The position numbers and the translations under genes were made by a program. The notes under the pieces were generated by a model, which was given only the letters and a program-made list of their open reading frames with translations, did not search any database and was not told the origin of the DNA. From an uncultured Methylobacillus sp. (GTDB lineage Bacteria; Pseudomonadota; Gammaproteobacteria; Burkholderiales; Methylophilaceae): a DNA stretch of 64,000 bases. The stretch covers positions 22,926 through 86,925 of the forward strand of contig CAIJXJ010000146.1 of assembly GCA_903824575.1 (NCBI GenBank), written 5' to 3'. Of the stretch, positions 1 to 8,659 are shown piece by piece; position 1 is the first letter of the stretch, and the number at the start of each line of letters is the position of its first letter.

Positions 1-1
1 T

Positions 2-496
2 TACCAGCATAAGCAATCGGTGGAGGCTTCCGCACTATATGAAGCAATGACTCAGCTGGAAACCAAGGATGTTAAGGCTATCCGCAGTGCCGCGACTCGC
101 CTGATGGATAATTATGCGTCAACGCCTTATGCAGCAAGAGCTGCGCTTCTGGTCGCCAAGGCAAATTATGCTGCGGGTGACCCCAAGAGTGCGCAGGCGC
201 AGATCGAATGGGTGATGGGTCATGCCAAGGAGGACTCTCTTCGCGCCATCGCACAACTACAGTTGGCCGCCTTGCAATTTGATGGCAAGCAATTTGATGC
301 CGCACTGAAGACGCTAGGTGAAAAACACGATACCGGGTTTGACGGACTGTTCCTCGACCTCAAGGGCGATGTTCTGGAGGCGAATGGCAAGAAAACTGAG
401 GCCAGGGCGGCTTATGCCGAAGCCTTGACCCATCTCTCAGCCAACGGTCGCTATCGTCACTATACCGAGCGCAAGCTCGATGCGTTGGGAAGCTGA
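2..496 (+). CDS. yfgM: YfgM-like tetratricopeptide protein, 3' end (5' truncated by window)
   Basis: The reading frame is open from the first bases of the window and closes at 496, so the true start lies upstream. The visible 164 residues are helical and TPR-like, with repeated alanine-rich pairs of helices such as YAARAALLVAKANYAAGD and RAIAQLQLAALQFDGKQFDAAL. This matches the C-terminal periplasmic domain of YfgM, an inner-membrane ancillary factor of the SecYEG translocon and periplasmic chaperone network. The identification rests on this fold and on the position directly ahead of bamB and der, an arrangement common in proteobacteria. Only 2 bases separate its stop from the bamB GTG, so the genes are surely co-transcribed. 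A generic TPR protein is the alternative. Confidence 0.8.
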   Translation, partial: YQHKQSVEASALYEAMTQLETKDVKAIRSAATRLMDNYASTPYAARAALLVAKANYAAGDPKSAQAQIEWVMGHAKEDSLRAIAQLQLAALQFDGKQFDAALKTLGEKHDTGFDGLFLDLKGDVLEANGKKTEARAAYAEALTHLSANGRYRHYTERKLDALGS

Positions 497-498
497 AC

Positions 499-1659
499 GT
501 GTATCGGATCGCAGTTTTATTAGCAGCTCTGCTCGTGGGATGTACCTCCATGACCGATCTCAAGACCGATATTTCGGAGCGCATATTTGGAGAAGAGCCC
601 AAGGACCCCCCCATTACCCTGGAGGATTTCAAGCAAACAGCTAGTGCTAGTACCCTTTGGCATGTGGCCATAGGGCCAAGTGACGCCTATGATTTTTCGC
701 CAGCCTTGGACGGGTCAGCTGTTTTTGCAGCGTGTGCAGATGGGACTATCGTTCGTCTGGATGCGGCAAATGGAAATCAAGTTTGGCGTATCAACGCCGG
801 TGAAAGACTTTCCGGCGGCGTAGGAGCGGGTGATGGTCTGGTGCTGGTCGGTACTCCCAAGGGCATGGTGCTGGCCTTCGATCAGAAGGGACGCGCCCTG
901 TGGAAATCACGGCTAAGCAGCGAAGTCCTGAGCGCGCCCAAGGTTAAAGACGGTGTCGTGGTGGTACGCAGCGGGGACAGTCGCATATTTGGCATAGATG
1001 CAGTCGATGGCAAGCGTAAATGGGTCTATGAGCGTGCGACACCCTCCCTCAGCCTGAGAAGTGCAGCAGGCGTGGTGCTCGATGGAGGTGCGGCCTATGT
1101 CGGCTTTGCCGGTGGCAAACTGGTTGCTATCAAGGCCGATGATGGCAAGGTGTTGTGGGAAGCAGCCATCGCCCTGCCCAAGGGCGCGACCGAAATCGAG
1201 CGTATCGCCGACATTACCAGCATGCCGGTGGTGGAGGGAGGAATGGTCTATGCCGTGGCCTATCAGGGACGCATTGCAGCAGTCGATCGGGCGACTGGAC
1301 GCGTCCAGTGGAATCGTGACATATCGAGCTATACCGGCATAAACGCCGCAAACGCGCGTGTTTATGTCAGCCACAGTGGCGGTGCGGTGTATGCACTCGA
1401 TTACAACAGCGGAAAAACTTACTGGCGACAGGGCGGTCTGCTCAATCGCCAGTTAAGCGCACCACTGGCTATAGGCCCCTATCTTGCTCTTGGTGATCTA
1501 CAAGGCTATCTGCATTACCTGTCGCGTGACGATGGTTCCTTTGTTGCGCGTGTAGCGACCGAAAATAGCCCCATCATGTCCCAGTTGCTTGATCTCGGAA
1601 ACTCAACTCTGCTGGCACAAACGCGTAGCGGCGGCCTGTATGCGATTGCCGTCAAGTAA
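499..1659 (+). CDS. bamB: Outer membrane assembly lipoprotein BamB
   Basis: BamB is the beta-propeller lipoprotein of the BAM complex that inserts beta-barrel proteins into the outer membrane. The 386-residue product begins with a lipoprotein signal peptide whose lipobox is LLVGC (Cys15 lipidated). It continues with repeated PQQ-type blades, for example [40 protein letters not shown] and [18 protein letters not shown]. The start is a GTG 2 bases after the preceding stop, and it is the only start that gives a proper signal peptide. The stop codon overlaps the der start as TAATG. BamA and BamD are also encoded in the window, at 48.9-51.3 kb and 3.2-4.0 kb. Confidence 0.96.
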   Translation: MYRIAVLLAALLVGCTSMTDLKTDISERIFGEEPKDPPITLEDFKQTASASTLWHVAIGPSDAYDFSPALDGSAVFAACADGTIVRLDAANGNQVWRINAGERLSGGVGAGDGLVLVGTPKGMVLAFDQKGRALWKSRLSSEVLSAPKVKDGVVVVRSGDSRIFGIDAVDGKRKWVYERATPSLSLRSAAGVVLDGGAAYVGFAGGKLVAIKADDGKVLWEAAIALPKGATEIERIADITSMPVVEGGMVYAVAYQGRIAAVDRATGRVQWNRDISSYTGINAANARVYVSHSGGAVYALDYNSGKTYWRQGGLLNRQLSAPLAIGPYLALGDLQGYLHYLSRDDGSFVARVATENSPIMSQLLDLGNSTLLAQTRSGGLYAIAVK

Positions 1660-3098
1660 TGATACCAACCCTCGTTCTGGTTGGCCGACCTAATGTCGGC
1701 AAATCTACACTCTTTAATCGGCTGACCAAGACGCGTGATGCGCTGGTCGCCGACCTGCCGGGTCTCACGCGTGACCGTCATTACGGCCGAGGCGTAATCG
1801 GTGATTTTCCCTATCTGGTAGTGGATACCGGCGGTTTTGAGCCGCTGGCAGACACCGGCATCCTGGTGGAGATGGCAAGGCAGACCCTGCTGGCGATCGA
1901 CGAAGCCGACGCCATCATCTTTCTGGTCGATGGCAGGCAAGGCTTGGCGCCTCAGGACAAGGTAATTGCCGAGCGCCTGCGCCGTAGTGGACGACCGGTA
2001 TTTCTGGCTGTCAATAAGACCGAAGGCATGAACCGCGCCGTGGTGACGGCCGAGTTTCACGAACTGGCCCTGGGCGACCCGTTGTCGATCTCTTCCGCTC
2101 ATGGCGAAGGCGTGCGTGATCTGGTCAATCTGGCGCTGGAAGATTTTGCGCCGGAACCGATTGACGAAGCAGCTTTGAATCAGAATACGCCGCGCATTCC
2201 CAAGGTTGCCATCGTTGGTCGTCCCAATGTAGGGAAATCCACGCTGGTCAACGCCTTGTTGGGTGAGCAACGTGTGATTGCGTTCGATGAGCCCGGTACC
2301 ACCCGTGACTCCATCTATATCGAACTTGAACGCAACGGCAAAAACTACACGCTGATCGACACGGCCGGCGTGCGCAAGCGCGGCAAGATATTCGAGGCGG
2401 TGGAGAAATTCTCCGTGATCAAGACCATGCAGGCCATCGATGACGCCAACGTGGTCATTCTGGTAGTGGATGCGCAGGATGGAATCACCGAGCAAGAGGC
2501 ACATATCGCCGCCTTCATCCTGGATAGCGGTCGTGCTCTGGTCGTCGGCGTGAACAAGTGGGATGGTCTGGACACCGATCAGCGCGAATGGATCAAGCGC
2601 GAAATCGATCGCAAGTTACAGTTCCTTGACTTTGCCAAGTTTCACTACATTTCCGCGCTGAAGGCAACCGGCCTGAACGAGTTGCTACGTTCGGTGGATG
2701 ATGCCTACAAGTCAGCCATGGCCGACTTGTCTACCCCAAGATTGACCCGCGTACTGGAAGAAGCGATCCAGCAGCACCAGCCGCCGATTTCAAAGGGCAT
2801 TCGCCCCAAGCTGCGCTATGCGCATCAGGGTGGTATGAATCCACCCATCATCGTCATCCATGGCAACCACGTAGACGGCGTCAAACAGGCTTATGTGCGC
2901 TTCCTGGAAGGCGTGTTCCGCAAGGCGTTTGAATTGTCAGGCACACCATTGCGCGTGCAGTTCAATCAAGGCAAGAATCCGTTTGCTGAGACCGAAACTC
3001 GCAAAAAGGGGGAAGGCATTGTCAGCATGCGGCGGCGCAAGACGGCGCGCCGCGTAGAACTGAAGGAACGCAAGGAAAAAGAAGACAAGAATCGCTAA
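1659..3098 (+). CDS. der: Ribosome biogenesis GTPase Der (EngA)
   Basis: Der is an essential tandem-GTPase that matures the 50S ribosomal subunit. The 479-residue protein has two P-loops, GRPNVGKST at residues 9-17 and again near 187-195. Each is followed by a switch region ([11 protein letters not shown] and [12 protein letters not shown]), a DTGG/DTAG box and an NKxD box (NKTEG, slightly degenerate in domain 1; NKWDG in domain 2). A C-terminal KH-like domain follows, and the tail is strongly basic ([20 protein letters not shown]). It begins on the last base of the bamB stop, so translation is probably coupled. Length and architecture are normal for the family. Confidence 0.98.
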   Translation: MIPTLVLVGRPNVGKSTLFNRLTKTRDALVADLPGLTRDRHYGRGVIGDFPYLVVDTGGFEPLADTGILVEMARQTLLAIDEADAIIFLVDGRQGLAPQDKVIAERLRRSGRPVFLAVNKTEGMNRAVVTAEFHELALGDPLSISSAHGEGVRDLVNLALEDFAPEPIDEAALNQNTPRIPKVAIVGRPNVGKSTLVNALLGEQRVIAFDEPGTTRDSIYIELERNGKNYTLIDTAGVRKRGKIFEAVEKFSVIKTMQAIDDANVVILVVDAQDGITEQEAHIAAFILDSGRALVVGVNKWDGLDTDQREWIKREIDRKLQFLDFAKFHYISALKATGLNELLRSVDDAYKSAMADLSTPRLTRVLEEAIQQHQPPISKGIRPKLRYAHQGGMNPPIIVIHGNHVDGVKQAYVRFLEGVFRKAFELSGTPLRVQFNQGKNPFAETETRKKGEGIVSMRRRKTARRVELKERKEKEDKNR

Positions 3099-3110
3099 CG
3101 CAAAATCGCT

Positions 3111-3178
3111 TTTAGCTGTCAGCGATCAGCTAAAACCTACAGTGCGCCTTGAGGTTTAGCTGAATGCTGATGGCTAAA
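3111..3178. repeat. Imperfect long inverted repeat between convergent der and bamD
   Basis: Bases 3111-3138 and 3152-3178 are inverted copies of one another with only a few mismatches and one indel, and can fold into a hairpin of about 27 bp with a 13-nt loop. It fills nearly the whole gap between the convergent genes der and bamD, so it could act as a bidirectional terminator or be a mobile repeat. The core AGCTGTCAGCGATCAGC (3114-3130) recurs exactly at 55383-55399. Confidence 0.7.
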
Positions 3179-3188
3179 AGCTGTATTT

Positions 3189-3992
3189 CTACCATAAGCT
3201 TTCCCAGAACTTCCACCACACCCTCTTGTCCTCCGGCGCGCCAGAATTCAGGAAGCGGCTTTGTGGATAGTTATTGTTGAGTATGCGTAAGGTGTCCTGT
3301 TTCAGGTCGTTCATGTCGAGCAAGTCGTAGGCGCTGACCATGATTACAAGTGCTTCCTCGACAGCGGGCGTGCTGGGATAGTTTTCAATCACGTATTTGC
3401 AGCGATTGAGTGCGGCCACATAGGCCTCGCGCTTCATGTAATAGCGTGCCACATGCAGTTCATGTTCTGACAGGGTGTTGATCAGGTACAGCATGCGCAG
3501 GGCAGCATCCTTGGAGTATTTGCTGTCGGGGAAACGGGTCACCAGATCCTTGAAGGATGCAAATGATTCGCGCAATGCCTTCGGGTCACGGTCGCTGATA
3601 TTCTGGGCGGTCAGTTTTTCGACTACACCGCGCTCATTGAAAGTGGCCAATCCTTTCAGATAGTACATGTAGTCGACGTTGGGGTGATGCGGGTGCAACT
3701 TGATGAAACGATCTGCAGCTGCCAGAGCGGCGGCGGCATCCCCTTTCTTGTAATAGGCGTAAGAGACTTCCATTTCAGCCTGAATGGCGTAGCGGCCATG
3801 CGGAAAGCGAGACTCCAGTGTCTGGTAATATTTGATCGCTTTTTCATAGTCGCGATCGCGCATGCTTGCTTCAGCAGCACTGTTGATTTGCTGAACCGAC
3901 CAGCCCTTGGTCTCATCAATTGCATCCGGATTGCCGAAAATTGCACATCCGGCGAGGAAGAGCAGGGGAATAAGAGCTAAACTGCGTTTCAT
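3189..3992 (-). CDS. bamD: Outer membrane assembly lipoprotein BamD (ComL)
   Basis: BamD is the essential TPR lipoprotein of the BAM complex and contacts BamA directly. The 267-residue protein has a lipoprotein signal peptide ending in the lipobox LAGC, followed by five TPR-like helical pairs (YEKAIKYYQTLESRFPHGRYA, GDAAAALAAADRFIKLHPHHP, FPDSKYSKDAALRMLYL). I chose the ATG at 3992 because a GGA lies 8 bases upstream and the peptide then starts MKRS. An ATG 9 bases earlier (4001) is in frame. It is divergent from rluD with only about 30-40 bases between the starts, so their promoters must overlap or lie inside each other's genes. Confidence 0.96.
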   Translation of the reverse strand: MKRSLALIPLLFLAGCAIFGNPDAIDETKGWSVQQINSAAEASMRDRDYEKAIKYYQTLESRFPHGRYAIQAEMEVSYAYYKKGDAAAALAAADRFIKLHPHHPNVDYMYYLKGLATFNERGVVEKLTAQNISDRDPKALRESFASFKDLVTRFPDSKYSKDAALRMLYLINTLSEHELHVARYYMKREAYVAALNRCKYVIENYPSTPAVEEALVIMVSAYDLLDMNDLKQDTLRILNNNYPQSRFLNSGAPEDKRVWWKFWESLW

Positions 3993-4031
3993 AGCGACCA
4001 TCCATTGATTTGATTTTTTAGATTATAACTG

Positions 4032-5078
4032 ATGACCCAAGCTGATCCTATCCTCCTCGGAATTCCTGACAATCTTGCCGGTCTGCGTCTTGACCAGGCA
4101 TTGTCAAAATTGCTGCCTGATTACTCGCGCTCCCGTCTGCAAGGCTGGATCAAAGAGGAGCGGGTGCTGGTAGACGACAAGCCTGCCAGCAACAAACAAA
4201 AAGTGTGGGGCGGTGAGCAAATTCGCATCACCCCTCAAGCGCCTCAGGAGGAGAGCGCCTTCAAAGGCGAGGACATTGCCCTGAATATTGTTTTTGAAGA
4301 TGAACAGATTCTGGTGGTCAACAAGCCCGCCGGCATGGTGGTACACCCCGCCGCCGGCAACTGGGAGGGGACACTGCTCAATGCCTTGCTGCATTATTTG
4401 CCGCAACTGCATGATCTGCCTCGGGCCGGTATTGTGCATCGTCTGGACAAGGACACCAGTGGCTTGCTGGTGGTAGCCAAGACCATCGCAGCGCAAACCT
4501 CCTTGGTGCGGCAGTTGCAGGCGCGCACGGTGAAGCGTGAATATCGTGCTCTTGTTTGGGGCCAGGTCTGGAAGAATGGCACGGTGGATACCGAAATTGG
4601 CCGTCATCCACATGCGCGCACCAAGATGGCGGTCACGCGCACCGGCGGCAAATCGGCGATCACGCATTATGAGGTTCTGGAGCGCTTCGCCGTGCACAGC
4701 TATCTGCGCTGCCGCCTCGAAACCGGCCGCACCCACCAGATTCGGGTGCACATGCAACATCTGGGGGCGCCGATGGTGGGCGACCAGGTTTACGGCTTGC
4801 GTGGAATCGTTCCCAACAAGTCGATGACACCTACCCTGCGCGAGGCTCTCAAGATTTTCAAGCGCCAGGCCCTGCACGCGGTGCGGTTAGGCCTGATCCA
4901 TCCTGCCAGCGGAGAATTCATGGAGTGGCAGATCGAACTGCCGGCGGACATGAAAGCCTTGCTGGAGGCGATGCGCTACGTGGAGCCGCTGGAACAGGTA
5001 GCCTTCGAAATCGAATACGAGGAAGATCTGGAAGACGATTTCGAGGACGATGCAGACGAGTTGGCGGACGAGGAATAA
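4032..5078 (+). CDS. rluD: 23S rRNA pseudouridine(1911/1915/1917) synthase RluD
   Basis: RluD isomerises three uridines in helix 69 of 23S rRNA. The 348-residue protein has an N-terminal S4-type RNA-binding domain (LRLDQALSKLLPDYSRSRLQ). The catalytic domain carries the signature HRLDKDTSG, which places the nucleophilic Asp at residue 139, the same number as in E. coli RluD. The RTHQIRVH motif lies further on. The C-terminus carries an unusual acidic tail, roughly residues 325-348 and almost all Glu/Asp, which is longer than in the E. coli enzyme. Its stop overlaps the pgeF start as TAATG. Divergent bamD lies upstream, a common arrangement in betaproteobacteria. Confidence 0.96.
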   Translation: MTQADPILLGIPDNLAGLRLDQALSKLLPDYSRSRLQGWIKEERVLVDDKPASNKQKVWGGEQIRITPQAPQEESAFKGEDIALNIVFEDEQILVVNKPAGMVVHPAAGNWEGTLLNALLHYLPQLHDLPRAGIVHRLDKDTSGLLVVAKTIAAQTSLVRQLQARTVKREYRALVWGQVWKNGTVDTEIGRHPHARTKMAVTRTGGKSAITHYEVLERFAVHSYLRCRLETGRTHQIRVHMQHLGAPMVGDQVYGLRGIVPNKSMTPTLREALKIFKRQALHAVRLGLIHPASGEFMEWQIELPADMKALLEAMRYVEPLEQVAFEIEYEEDLEDDFEDDADELADEE

Positions 5079-5809
5079 TGCTGCAACAGGCAATAGTGCC
5101 CCAGTGGCCAGCCCCAGCCAGAGTTTGTGCATTGCAGACCAGCCGGCATGGCGGCACCAGTTTGTCGCCATACGACAGCCTCAACCTGGGGACTCATGTG
5201 GGTGATGCAGCGGCCTGTGTCGCCGCCAACCGTCAGTTGTTGCAAGCTGTTCTGCCGGGGAAACCGCTTTGGTTGCAACAGGTGCATGGCACTGTAGTGG
5301 TGGAGGCGGAGCAGGGTGGCCAGCCTAACGCCGATGCCAGCATTGCGCGCGAGGCCGGTGTTGTGTGTGCCGTGTTGACGGCCGATTGCCTGCCCCTATT
5401 GCTATGCGACGACGCCGGCAGCGTGGTGGGTGCGGTACACGCCGGCTGGCGAGGGTTGGCTGCTGGCGTCATTGAGGCGGCCGTCCATGCCATGGAAGTG
5501 GCGCCCACCGAAGTCATGGCCTGGCTTGGGCCTGCCATCGGACCGCAAGCCTTCGAAGTGGGCGAGAACGTCAGGGCTGCTTTCCTGCAACATGACAGGG
5601 CTGCGGACAGTGCTTTCGTGCCACGCGCCGACAAGTACCTGGCCGATTTGTACCTGCTGGCGCGCCAGCGCCTGGAAGAGCTCGGGATCAAACGGATTTA
5701 TGGCGGGGAATTTTGCACCTATACAGACTCGGGGCGTTTCTATTCGTACCGCCGCGACGGCCAGACCGGCCGCATGGCCTCCATGATCTGGTTGTCAGAT
5801 CCCGTATAA
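5078..5809 (+). CDS. pgeF: Peptidoglycan editing factor PgeF (YfiH family, laccase-domain protein)
   Basis: PgeF-family proteins act on misincorporated muropeptide precursors, and related members show purine nucleoside phosphorylase activity. The 243-residue product has the family metal and active-site signature: His in QQVHGT, Cys in LTADCLPLLL and His in VHAGWRG. The C-terminus reads GGEFCTYTDSGRFYSYRRDG, also typical. The ATG at 5078 overlaps the rluD stop by one base. Longer upstream readings would be buried inside rluD, so this start is preferred. The rluD-pgeF pairing is widespread in proteobacteria. Confidence 0.93.
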   Translation: MLQQAIVPQWPAPARVCALQTSRHGGTSLSPYDSLNLGTHVGDAAACVAANRQLLQAVLPGKPLWLQQVHGTVVVEAEQGGQPNADASIAREAGVVCAVLTADCLPLLLCDDAGSVVGAVHAGWRGLAAGVIEAAVHAMEVAPTEVMAWLGPAIGPQAFEVGENVRAAFLQHDRAADSAFVPRADKYLADLYLLARQRLEELGIKRIYGGEFCTYTDSGRFYSYRRDGQTGRMASMIWLSDPV

Positions 5810-5831
5810 TCCTGAGAAAAGTAGGTCGCAG

Positions 5832-5858
5832 GGCGCAATAAGCCAAGCGCATTGCGCC
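5832..5858. repeat. REP-like extragenic palindrome
   Basis: A perfect 8-bp inverted repeat, GGCGCAAT (5832-5839) and ATTGCGCC (5851-5858), flanks an 11-nt loop in the short gap between pgeF and the convergent small gene. The sequence and form resemble repetitive extragenic palindromes. It may also serve as a terminator stem, though no T-run follows on either side. Confidence 0.5.
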
Positions 5859-5872
5859 GTAATTAGGGGCCA

Positions 5873-6076
5873 CTACAATTTTTCAATCAGTGGCGGCTCG
5901 GCTGTTTCGGCCAGCGCCTTGTTACGCTTCCGCTGCGGCGTGCCGACCAGCCACAGCAGTAGCGCGCAGGGCAGAAGGCCGTAGAATAAAAAGGTCAGTA
6001 CGCCGCCGATGAAACTCGGTTCGGTCAGCGCCATCAACAGAGTGACGTAAAGCCAGGCAATAGCAACGATATACAT
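5873..6076 (-). CDS. Small conserved two-helix membrane protein, function unknown
   Basis: This 67-residue protein consists of two hydrophobic segments (VAIAWLYVTLLMAL and GGVLTFLFYGLLPCALLLWL) and a short basic tail containing GTPQRKR. That looks like a small inner-membrane protein. I recall similar short hypothetical membrane proteins in other betaproteobacteria but know no function. The gene is divergent from rimO, with only 14 bases between the starts, and convergent with pgeF. The hydrophobic pattern and the clean fit in the gap make it more likely real than a chance frame. Confidence 0.65.
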   Translation of the reverse strand: MYIVAIAWLYVTLLMALTEPSFIGGVLTFLFYGLLPCALLLWLVGTPQRKRNKALAETAEPPLIEKL

Positions 6077-6090
6077 AAAGGCAAGATAGC

Positions 6091-7407
6091 ATGTCTAACA
6101 CAATACCCAAAATCGGCTTCGTTTCTCTCGGTTGCCCCAAGGCATCTTCCGATGCTGAGCGCATCCTGACGCAGTTGCGTGCCGAAGGCTATAGCATCTC
6201 AAACAGCTATGCCGATGCCGACCTGGTGGTGGTCAACACCTGCGGCTTTATCGACTCGGCCGTGGAAGAATCCCTGGATGCCATTGGCGAAGCGCTGGCC
6301 GAGAATGGCCGGGTCATTGTTACTGGTTGCCTGGGCGCCAAGGGCGATGTGGTGAGGAATGTTCATCCCAGCGTGCTGGCGGTGACCGGTCCACATGCGC
6401 TGGAAGAGGTGATGACAGCGGTACATGCACACAGCCCGAAACCACATGATCCCTACACCGACCTGGTGCCACCGCAGGGCGTCCGTCTGACGCCGCAGCA
6501 TTACGCCTATCTCAAGATATCGGAGGGATGCAATCACCGGTGCAGTTTCTGCATCATTCCCAGCCTGCGCGGCGATCTCGTCAGTCGTCCGGTCGGGGAG
6601 GTGATGCAGGAAGCCGAAAACCTGGTCAAGTCCGGCGTGCGTGAACTGCTGGTGATTTCTCAGGACACCTCGGCCTATGGTGTGGATATCAAATATCGCA
6701 CCGGCTTCTGGAATGGTCGTCCGCTCAAGACCCGCATGACTGAACTTGCCCGTGCCTTGTCGGAACTCGATGTATGGGTACGTCTGCATTACGTCTATCC
6801 CTATCCGCACGTGGATGAAGTCATTCCGCTGATGGCCGATGGCCTTATTTTGCCTTATCTGGATGTACCGTTTCAGCACGCCAGTCCCAGAATACTAAAA
6901 GCCATGAAGCGTCCCGCCAGCGGCGAGAATAATCTGGCGCGCATTCGTGCCTGGCGTGAAATCTGCCCAGACATCACCCTGCGCAGCACTTTTATCGTGG
7001 GCTTTCCGGGCGAAACCGACGAAGAGTTCGAGCAACTGCTGGAATTCATGACAGACGCCAAAATCGACCGTGCTGGGGCCTTTGCCTACTCTGCGGTCGA
7101 TGGCGCCGCTGCCAACGCCTTAGCCAATCAGGTGCCGGAACAACTCAAGCAGGAGCGTTTGGGACGCTTCATGGCGTTACAGGCGCAAATCAGCGCCGAA
7201 AGACTGCAGCAAAAGATCGGTCTGACCATGCAGGTGCTGGTCGATTCCGTGGAGGAAGATAATGTGGTGGCCCGCAGCGCCGCAGACGCACCGGACATAG
7301 ATGGCGTGGTTTATCTTGAGAACGGCGCCGGCCTGATTCCCGGCGATTTGGTGGACGTCACCATTCTTGATGCGGATGAGCACGACCTGTGGGCGGGCCC
7401 CGCCTGA
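6091..7407 (+). CDS. rimO: Ribosomal protein S12 (uS12) methylthiotransferase RimO
   Basis: RimO is a radical-SAM enzyme that methylthiolates the beta carbon of Asp88/89 of ribosomal protein S12. The 438-residue protein has the N-terminal UPF0004 domain with conserved cysteines ([25 protein letters not shown]) that binds an auxiliary 4Fe-4S cluster. The radical-SAM motif CNHRCSFC has its cysteines at residues 147, 151 and 154, and a C-terminal TRAM domain follows. [14 protein letters not shown] distinguishes RimO from MiaB. The length is normal. It ends 17 bases before the convergent toxin gene. Confidence 0.97.
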   Translation: MSNTIPKIGFVSLGCPKASSDAERILTQLRAEGYSISNSYADADLVVVNTCGFIDSAVEESLDAIGEALAENGRVIVTGCLGAKGDVVRNVHPSVLAVTGPHALEEVMTAVHAHSPKPHDPYTDLVPPQGVRLTPQHYAYLKISEGCNHRCSFCIIPSLRGDLVSRPVGEVMQEAENLVKSGVRELLVISQDTSAYGVDIKYRTGFWNGRPLKTRMTELARALSELDVWVRLHYVYPYPHVDEVIPLMADGLILPYLDVPFQHASPRILKAMKRPASGENNLARIRAWREICPDITLRSTFIVGFPGETDEEFEQLLEFMTDAKIDRAGAFAYSAVDGAAANALANQVPEQLKQERLGRFMALQAQISAERLQQKIGLTMQVLVDSVEEDNVVARSAADAPDIDGVVYLENGAGLIPGDLVDVTILDADEHDLWAGPA

Positions 7408-7424
7408 TTCGTGGGCACCAATTG

Positions 7425-7832
7425 TTACCCAAAATCCTGCCTGTTAAGGCTACGGTTGCGACTGCGTGCTTCGTATGCGACTGAAGCGAACTTTTTTGCG
7501 GGCGAAACCTTAAGTGAATGTTTTCTTAATGCCCGTAACCCTTTGGGGCTCGGCCATTGCTGCGCTGTGTGCAACACTCGAATAATTTCTACTGATTGCT
7601 TATTTTCCTGATACACCAAGACGTAGTTTGGGCGTACAACCATTTCCCTCGTTCCCTTAATCCGACCAGGTTTGTAGAGGCGTGGGTTTTGCGATAATGC
7701 CACTACTTTGGTTTCTATTTCATCGTCAAGGTCAGCCGCCGCCAATGGGTTATCCTTGGCGATGTAATCCATGATGGCTTCCCTATCTTGGTCGGCTAAC
7801 GGTCGCCATATAATTTCCTTAGCTCTTAGCAC
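7425..7832 (-). CDS. RelE/ParE-family toxin with C-terminal extension
   Basis: The core EIIWRPLADQDREAIMDYIA, ALSQNPRLYKPGRI and GTREMVVRPNYVLVYQ are typical of RelE/ParE toxins, which inhibit translation or gyrase. Family members usually end soon after a motif like VLHTAQQWP, giving about 95 residues. Here the frame runs on for about 41 more basic residues to the stop at 7425, so the native stop seems to have been lost or the protein has a real extension. The start is uncertain. GTG at 7832 overlaps the end of the upstream partner by 14 bases and is the closest usable codon to the conserved N-terminus. The first gene of the pair, at 7819-8262, is the presumed antitoxin. Confidence 0.75.
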   Translation of the reverse strand: MLRAKEIIWRPLADQDREAIMDYIAKDNPLAAADLDDEIETKVVALSQNPRLYKPGRIKGTREMVVRPNYVLVYQENKQSVEIIRVLHTAQQWPSPKGLRALRKHSLKVSPAKKFASVAYEARSRNRSLNRQDFG

Positions 7833-8262
7833 GTAATGCCTGCCGACGTGCGGCAAATTTAGCTCGTACTATCTCATGTGGAATACTTGGGCGAGGATCG
7901 TCTAATGACGCTTGTACTTGAGCACGAAACCATTTGTCATAAGCTGCAGACTCATGGGCGTTTTTCATGGCTTCGGCACGGTCAGGACGGCTACGGGTTT
8001 CTTTTAAACTTGCCGGATCGTAGTTCACTGCGTCAACGTCAAAACGGGCAATGCCAATCCCTTTAAGATAGGCAACAAGCGTTTCAAACTTACGGAATAT
8101 CCTCACCTGGTGGCTGCGCTGTGCAGCCAAGACTCTTTCGGTCATGCCATACTTGACCAAAATCCCCCAGCCGCCGCTCTGCCCGATGATATGTGTACTG
8201 TGTACGACACCAGCTTCTGCAAGTCTAGAAAGTGTTGTGTGGTCGATAGTTTCTGTGCTCAT
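7819..8262 (-). CDS. Putative antitoxin of the RelE/ParE pair
   Basis: This 147-residue protein ends with AYDKWFRAQVQASLDDPRPSIPHE and a basic helix, the pattern of the short helical antitoxins found upstream of RelE/ParE toxins. The first 75 or so residues form an additional folded-looking domain (LAEAGVVHSTHIIGQSGGWGILVKYG and onwards) that I do not recognise; it may bind DNA or modulate activity. The ATG at 8262 has a GAGGT ribosome binding site just upstream. It overlaps the toxin gene. A promoter with inverted repeats lies immediately upstream (8301-8340), as expected for an autoregulated toxin-antitoxin operon. Confidence 0.7.
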   Translation of the reverse strand: MSTETIDHTTLSRLAEAGVVHSTHIIGQSGGWGILVKYGMTERVLAAQRSHQVRIFRKFETLVAYLKGIGIARFDVDAVNYDPASLKETRSRPDRAEAMKNAHESAAYDKWFRAQVQASLDDPRPSIPHEIVRAKFAARRQALRAKS

Positions 8263-8300
8263 GTCATACCTCGTATTGATGCCACGCTTTTAATAGATAC

Positions 8301-8340
8301 ATTGTAAGCAAATAACAGAAGTTTGCAATTCTTGTTTACA
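8301..8340 (-). promoter_or_regulatory. Toxin-antitoxin promoter with nested inverted repeats
   Basis: On the minus strand a -35 box TTGCAA (8323-8328) and a -10 box TACAAT (8301-8306) are separated by 16 bases. Two nested inverted repeats overlap them: TGTAAGCAA (8303-8311) with TTGTTTACA (8332-8340), one mismatch, and GCAAA with TTTGC inside. This is the usual picture of antitoxin autorepression, but no binding data exist. Confidence 0.5.
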
Positions 8341-8457
8341 TTAATAGCGCAGTCTTTTGATAGGGTATCCGAGGTGAAAAGCAGTGGCCAGCACATTGCA
8401 GCCTGATTTGAATGGGCAGAGCAGGAGGAAATTTTAATCTCTATGGGTTCAATTCCC

Positions 8458-8548
8458 CGCTCCTCGGAGCGCAGGCTGGCTGAAAGCCAGCGGATTGCTA
8501 AAACGCAGTTAATACCCCGTGGCTTGCAACGGGGGGTGCATTAATGCA
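8458..8548. repeat. Cluster of hairpins in the gap between the antitoxin and ars promoters
   Basis: Three short perfect hairpins follow each other: CGCTCC/GGAGCG (8458-8471), GCTGGCT/AGCCAGC with a 3-nt loop (8475-8491) and CCCCGT/ACGGGG (8515-8534). The palindrome TGCATTAATGCA (8537-8548) comes next. The rest of the 397-base gap (8263-8659) holds the antitoxin promoter at its left and the arsR promoter at its right, and I see no gene in it. The hairpins resemble dispersed palindromic repeats more than a known structured RNA. Confidence 0.45.
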
Positions 8549-8625
8549 TGCAACGTGCTGTTATGTATTCGATTATTTAAAGTCTTGTGGTTGTAATTTC
8601 CTCAAATCTGTCATCAAAATATAAT

Positions 8626-8658
8626 TTGACACGGCAATTACTTCAAGTATTATTGAAA
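8626..8658 (+). promoter_or_regulatory. ars operon promoter and candidate ArsR operator
   Basis: A consensus -35 TTGACA (8626-8631) and a good -10 TATTAT (8648-8653) are 16 bases apart, directly before arsR. An inverted repeat, TTCAA-N6-TTGAA, covers the -10 region (about 8642-8657), where an ArsR dimer would block polymerase. The arsR start at 8660 is so close that the 5' leader would be very short or absent. Confidence 0.6.
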
Positions 8659-8659
8659 T

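Noticed and set aside
7411..7611. Short plus-strand frame after rimO.
   Set aside because: It is antisense to the toxin gene, whose family motifs are clear.
8441..8460. GGGTTCAATTCCCC resembles the T-arm of a tRNA.
   Set aside because: No acceptor, anticodon or D-arm can be assembled around it, and the flanking bases form other hairpins.
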